A DNA stretch of 64,000 nt. Source: Caldilineaceae bacterium. Its GTDB lineage: Bacteria; Chloroflexota; Anaerolineae; Caldilineales; Caldilineaceae. Within the stretch, counting starts at the first letter, position 1, and every line of letters starts with the position of its first letter. The translations under genes and the position numbers were made by a program. Shown here one piece after another: positions 61,047-64,000 of this stretch. Below the pieces are notes generated by a model. It was not told the origin of the DNA, did not search any database, and saw nothing but the letters and a program-made list of their open reading frames with translations. The stretch is taken from assembly GCA_019637645.1 (NCBI GenBank), contig JAHBVH010000012.1:62001-126000 (forward strand). The letters run 5' to 3'.

Positions 61047-62101
61047 TAGAAGACCTCCTGAGTCAGTGGGCTGAGGCGATGACACTCCTCCTGCAACCAG
61101 ATGACACGGCGAACACTTTGGGGTGTGATGGCCAGGGGCTTGCCTTCCCGGATCGCGCCATAGAGATCGGTGTAGAAGCTCGTGGCAAAGGTGCTCATGG
61201 TGCTGTCCACTTCCCAGCTATCTTCGTGCCAAACCAGCTCGTCACGGTTGTAGCTGCGATTGGGCGTTGGGCGAATGTCGAGCTCGCGCGGGGCCATCTC
61301 GGCATCGACCAGCCACTTCCAGCGCAGTTGGCGTGTGCTGCCAGACAACCCACCCCGCGTCCCCATGACATTCCAGGTCTCCGCTGGATAGGCGTGACAA
61401 CTACTAATTTCAATGTCAATGGTTGGGGCAGCGGGGCCTTTGATCACCAACTTCACATGGTCATCCGCATCGCCCAAGGTCAAGGTACGGTCCAAATGGC
61501 AGAAAACTTCGCCAATTTCATGCTCCCCAAAGAGTTGCAACGCCTGATCCAAAAAGTGCGGACCGGTGTTGTTGAGGCTGCCCCCACCAAACTTTTGCAG
61601 CGTCTGCCAATCCCAGCGGCGGCCAAAGCGCGATTCCGTAATGCGAACCTGCACAATCCGCCCTAAGCGGCCCGAGTCAATAATCTCTTTTACCTTCACA
61701 AAATCGGGACTGTAGCGCCGTTGTTGAAAAATGGTGAGGACTTTGTCACTGGCTTCGGCGGCAGCAACCATGCGTTCGGCATCTGGCAACGAAGTCGCCA
61801 TGGGCTTTTCGCAAACCACATGTTTGCCAGCCGCCAATGCATCAATCGCCGCTTGGGCATGAACAAAGCTGGGCAGCGCGACCACAACCAGTTCGACGGC
61901 TTGGTCTTGCAGCAGGTCGGTATAGCTGTCATAGGCTTGACAGTCAAAACGCTCGACCGCTTCTTCCCGGCGCGCCGGATCGGCATCAACCACAGCCACG
62001 ACTTGAAATTGTGAGCCGAGCGGCTCTAATAAATGGGCATGGATATCCCATCCGCTGCGCCCGAGCCCGGCAATGCCGACGCGGATTGGTGTTTGGGTCA
62101 T
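61046..62101 (-). CDS. Gfo/Idh/MocA-family oxidoreductase
   Basis: 351 residues; GGAGTTCCTC precedes the ATG at 62101. Rossmann domain: VGIAGLGRSGWDIHAHLLEP, acidic residue in VVDADPARR suggesting NAD(H), and the EKPMA motif with catalytic Lys (about 98). The C-terminal alpha/beta domain contains GGGSLNNTGPHFLDQALQLFG (about 170-190), with Asp and His at the active site. Oxidises a cyclic polyol or sugar hydroxyl. Translationally coupled to the isomerase. Confidence 0.93.
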   Translation of the reverse strand: MTQTPIRVGIAGLGRSGWDIHAHLLEPLGSQFQVVAVVDADPARREEAVERFDCQAYDSYTDLLQDQAVELVVVALPSFVHAQAAIDALAAGKHVVCEKPMATSLPDAERMVAAAEASDKVLTIFQQRRYSPDFVKVKEIIDSGRLGRIVQVRITESRFGRRWDWQTLQKFGGGSLNNTGPHFLDQALQLFGEHEIGEVFCHLDRTLTLGDADDHVKLVIKGPAAPTIDIEISSCHAYPAETWNVMGTRGGLSGSTRQLRWKWLVDAEMAPRELDIRPTPNRSYNRDELVWHEDSWEVDSTMSTFATSFYTDLYGAIREGKPLAITPQSVRRVIWLQEECHRLSPLTQEVF

Positions 62102-62285
62102 GAGGAACTCCTTTTCAACGATGGACAGAAGGATATTGGCTAGCTTGGGGTGCCATTTGTTCGCGGTTATTCTAGCGCATTCCGCCGATCTCTACAATGG
62201 CTCATCGTTGAAAAGCAAGAAAAAGTAGCGAATTAGCGCTTTCTTGTGGGCGCGGCAAGCTTTGGGTCCGGCAAACCTGCAGCGT

Positions 62286-63017
62286 TTATCGGGGTCTGGA
62301 GCACAACGGCCGAGCCAGATGTGCATCGACCTCCTCTTGTGCTTTGCGCGCCAAGCCTTGGTCATTGGGCGTGGGTTCAAATTGATAGAGAAAGGCGGCG
62401 AGATCACATTCGTAGGTGGCAGCGACCAAGGCTTGGGTATCAGCTGTATAATACCCCTGATACGCATGATGCGCTGAGCGATTTAGATGGGGTAAAGTGG
62501 CCGGTATCCCTAGTAGATGACAGAGATAGGCAAAGTCTGTCGCGAGGTATTCAAAGCGGCCAATAAAATCCATGGCAAGCCCGTTGGCCTTGATAAAGTC
62601 GCATTGAGGCCGCAGATGGTTGGCAATACCTGTCGGCGCTGTGGCTAGGGCACAGGCGTGCCGAATGCGCTGTTCGGGCGTGCGATCCGCAAACCAGGGG
62701 CTCATCCAACGACAAAAGATTTCCGAGACCAGCCGATCCCATGGATTCCAGACAAAGCAGAACTTGAAATACGATTTAAGCTGGGTGGGAGTCAAGCAAG
62801 CGTAATCGGCTAATTCTTGTAGCGTTAGATGATTGAGTGGGGCATGGGGAATGTGTGCCGTGTCCCACTCTCCCGGCAAGAGCTGACAAGTCGGGTCGCG
62901 CAACACTTGTTCAATGCTGGTACCGGCTGTCTTTGGGATATGAATAAAGATAAATTTGTGTTTATGAGAGATCAAAAGCTTGTCTCGCCCTGCGCTCAGT
63001 GGACCCCCTGCAGACAC
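62286..63017 (-). CDS. Sulfotransferase family protein
   Basis: Up to 243 residues. PAPS-binding 5'-phosphosulfate loop FIHIPKTAGTSIEQVL (about 28-43) and 3'-phosphate motif in FVWNPWDRLVSEIF (about 88-101) identify the family-2 sulfotransferase fold that sulfates carbohydrates. The start is uncertain: GTG 63017 lies inside a repeated flank sequence without a ribosome-binding site, and TTG 62975, just before ISHKHKF, is equally plausible. No membrane anchor, so it acts in the cytoplasm, possibly on exopolysaccharide or glycolipid precursors. Confidence 0.8.
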   Translation of the reverse strand: MSAGGPLSAGRDKLLISHKHKFIFIHIPKTAGTSIEQVLRDPTCQLLPGEWDTAHIPHAPLNHLTLQELADYACLTPTQLKSYFKFCFVWNPWDRLVSEIFCRWMSPWFADRTPEQRIRHACALATAPTGIANHLRPQCDFIKANGLAMDFIGRFEYLATDFAYLCHLLGIPATLPHLNRSAHHAYQGYYTADTQALVAATYECDLAAFLYQFEPTPNDQGLARKAQEEVDAHLARPLCSRPR

Positions 63018-63054
63018 AGGGCGGCTATATCAAAAAGCTCTGTAAACAGTGTAC

Positions 63055-64000
63055 TTAGTGCGTGACCCATGGCAAGAAAATGGCCTGTGCAGCTGTCAAG
63101 AGTTGACCTTGCGCATCAAATTCATAGGCAAAGTTCCCAAGGAAACCAGCCTTGGGCCGCTGTTCGCCAACCTGGGCCGGAATCGCTGAGGCACAATAGA
63201 GATCAACATGAATTCGATAGCGTGCTCGAATGGGCAAGCCGACCACCAGCTGGGGGATCAAGCGTTCTTCTGGGTCAAGCTGGTGATTACTGCCGGGTAA
63301 ACTGCTATTGGCGATCGCCAGCAACGAGCCCACCCGTCCACTATTCACTACGGTGGTCGCATTGCACAGAGCCGGCTGATTGCCCCCCTGATCCGACACA
63401 TATTCCAAGGTTTTGACGCGAAAGAAGAGATCCGCATAACTTGTCGTCGAATTGTTCAGCAATGTCGGTGTCAGCGTGTGGATCGCCAAAGAAGTACCCA
63501 CCGCCGCACAGCTTTGGAGAGTTGCATTATATTCGGTGCTGAGGCTTTCCTGAATGACACTGCTATTGATCACCGCCGTGGTGGTTGTCGGCGCTTCGGT
63601 TGTTGTGGTAGTTGTCGGCGCTTCGGTTGTTGTGGTGGTTGTCGGCGCTTCGGTTGTTGTGGTGGTTGTCGGCGCTTCGGTTGTTGTGGTGGTTGTCGGC
63701 GCTTCGGTTGTTGTGGTGGTCGTGGGTGAATCTCCCATAGACGGTAACGCCTTCGCCCTCTTCGCTGGTGCTACAATAGGCAACAGCGCCAGGGACAAGC
63801 CTGCTGCGGCAAAGACAGTCAGCACTTGGCGACGGGTCAGCAAGGGTTGTGGAGCTTGGGTGGTTGCCACGGCAGTTTCGAGTAAATGGGCTTTTTCCAA
63901 CTCGGCCAAAGCCAGCCACAGCAGTTGCTCTGCGTGGCGTGGCGCGATGTTGAACTTTTGGCGTAGTAGTTCGCTCAAACGCTGGGGCGTGGTCTGGCCA
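63055..64000 (-). CDS. PqqD-like/Tat/Thr-rich secreted protein with IFLP tail, 5' end missing
   Basis: The frame enters from beyond 64000. Visible from the N side: TTPQRLSELLRQKFNI ... LLWLALAELEKAHLLE, the end of a PqqD-like winged helix. Next, LLTRRQVLTVFAAAG with hydrophobic stretch, a Tat-like signal placed internally, then five repeats of EAPTTTTTT, then a beta-rich domain of about 170 residues with several cysteines (SLSTEYNATLQSCAAVG, NQPALCNATTVV, DLYCASAIP). It ends AAQAIFLPWVTH, the same tail type as 45037-45474. An internal export signal after a PqqD-like domain is unusual; it may be a modified-peptide-type substrate or a carrier with its own recognition domain. Confidence 0.75.
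   Translation of the reverse strand, partial: GQTTPQRLSELLRQKFNIAPRHAEQLLWLALAELEKAHLLETAVATTQAPQPLLTRRQVLTVFAAAGLSLALLPIVAPAKRAKALPSMGDSPTTTTTTEAPTTTTTTEAPTTTTTTEAPTTTTTTEAPTTTTTTEAPTTTTAVINSSVIQESLSTEYNATLQSCAAVGTSLAIHTLTPTLLNNSTTSYADLFFRVKTLEYVSDQGGNQPALCNATTVVNSGRVGSLLAIANSSLPGSNHQLDPEERLIPQLVVGLPIRARYRIHVDLYCASAIPAQVGEQRPKAGFLGNFAYEFDAQGQLLTAAQAIFLPWVTH
63590..63724. repeat. In-frame 27-bp tandem repeat, five copies
   Basis: GGCGCTTCGGTTGTTGTGGT starts each 27-base unit at 63590, 63617, 63644, 63671 and 63698, encoding EAPTTTTTT on the minus strand. Copies are nearly identical (one base differs in the first), suggesting recent expansion by slippage. The length keeps the frame. Confidence 0.9.

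Noticed and set aside
1..64000. tRNA, rRNA, riboswitch, phage or integrative-element genes
   Set aside because: No T-loop-like GTTCGA segments with matching cloverleaf arms, no rRNA-like stretch, and no integrase, transposase or phage structural motif were found on reading; short or divergent RNAs could still be missed without a covariance search.

Overview
The window looks like a chromosomal segment of a Chloroflexota bacterium, probably of the filamentous aerobic Caldilineae/Ardenticatenia type. This is inferred from gene style and no species can be named. The pointers are STAND-type ATPases with TPR and CHAT partners, an EAD1 + kinase-like + CHAT effector, sugar ABC importers whose binding proteins are Tat-exported lipoproteins and which lack their own ATPase, secreted proteins ending in a short IFLP tail, many intergenic palindromes, and moderately high G+C. 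No tRNA, rRNA, transposase, integrase, phage gene or CRISPR array was recognised.

Layout. 0-8 kb (mostly minus strand): a GNAT fragment, a three-gene operon of methyltransferase plus two half-size ABC exporters with complementary degenerate ATPase sites, a ClC H+/Cl- exchanger and a DJ-1-like protein. 8.3-17.5 kb: a signalling/conflict island with an HTH-STAND ATPase, a TPR protein, a P-loop ATPase with an OmpR-type winged helix, and a 1118-residue EAD1-TCAD9-like-CHAT protein. Two homologous small secreted-peptide genes, absent from ordinary long-ORF calling, sit on the opposite strand, each divergent from one plus-strand gene. One copy has lost a single base. This is the best candidate for an undescribed system. 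17.6-33.3 kb: a carbohydrate/polyol uptake and oxidation region with a PhyH-like oxygenase, two MDR dehydrogenases, two complete binding-protein + two-permease sets, an SDR, an aldo/keto reductase, a cyclase-family lipoprotein and an M42 peptidase. It has two strong sigma70 promoters with operator-like palindromes.

33.4-44.7 kb: mainly core genes: Mn/Fe superoxide dismutase, methyltransferase, metallophosphoesterase, transketolase, a DUF6391-like protein, holA, recF and a large TRANK1/UvrD-like helicase whose stop codon lies in the terminal repeat of a small MITE-like element. 44.9-57.6 kb: a secreted protein, an ATP-grasp/esterase pair, a leaderless subtilase with zinc ribbon and glycogen-binding-like domain, a receiver-histidine kinase hybrid, heme A synthase, a fibronectin-III protein coupled to a membrane adenylate/guanylate-cyclase-like protein, and a small membrane protein. 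57.8-64 kb: mnmA with a small membrane protein, a methyltransferase, a sugar isomerase/Gfo-Idh-MocA pair, a sulfotransferase and a truncated PqqD-like/Tat/threonine-rich secreted protein.

Intergenic space is unusually structured. At least seven copies of one palindrome (module P, core CCTGACAGG) and five of a second hairpin (module Q, core TGTGG...CCACA) occur, sometimes nested. There are also short tandem repeats in front of several minus-strand genes and perfect terminators between convergent genes.
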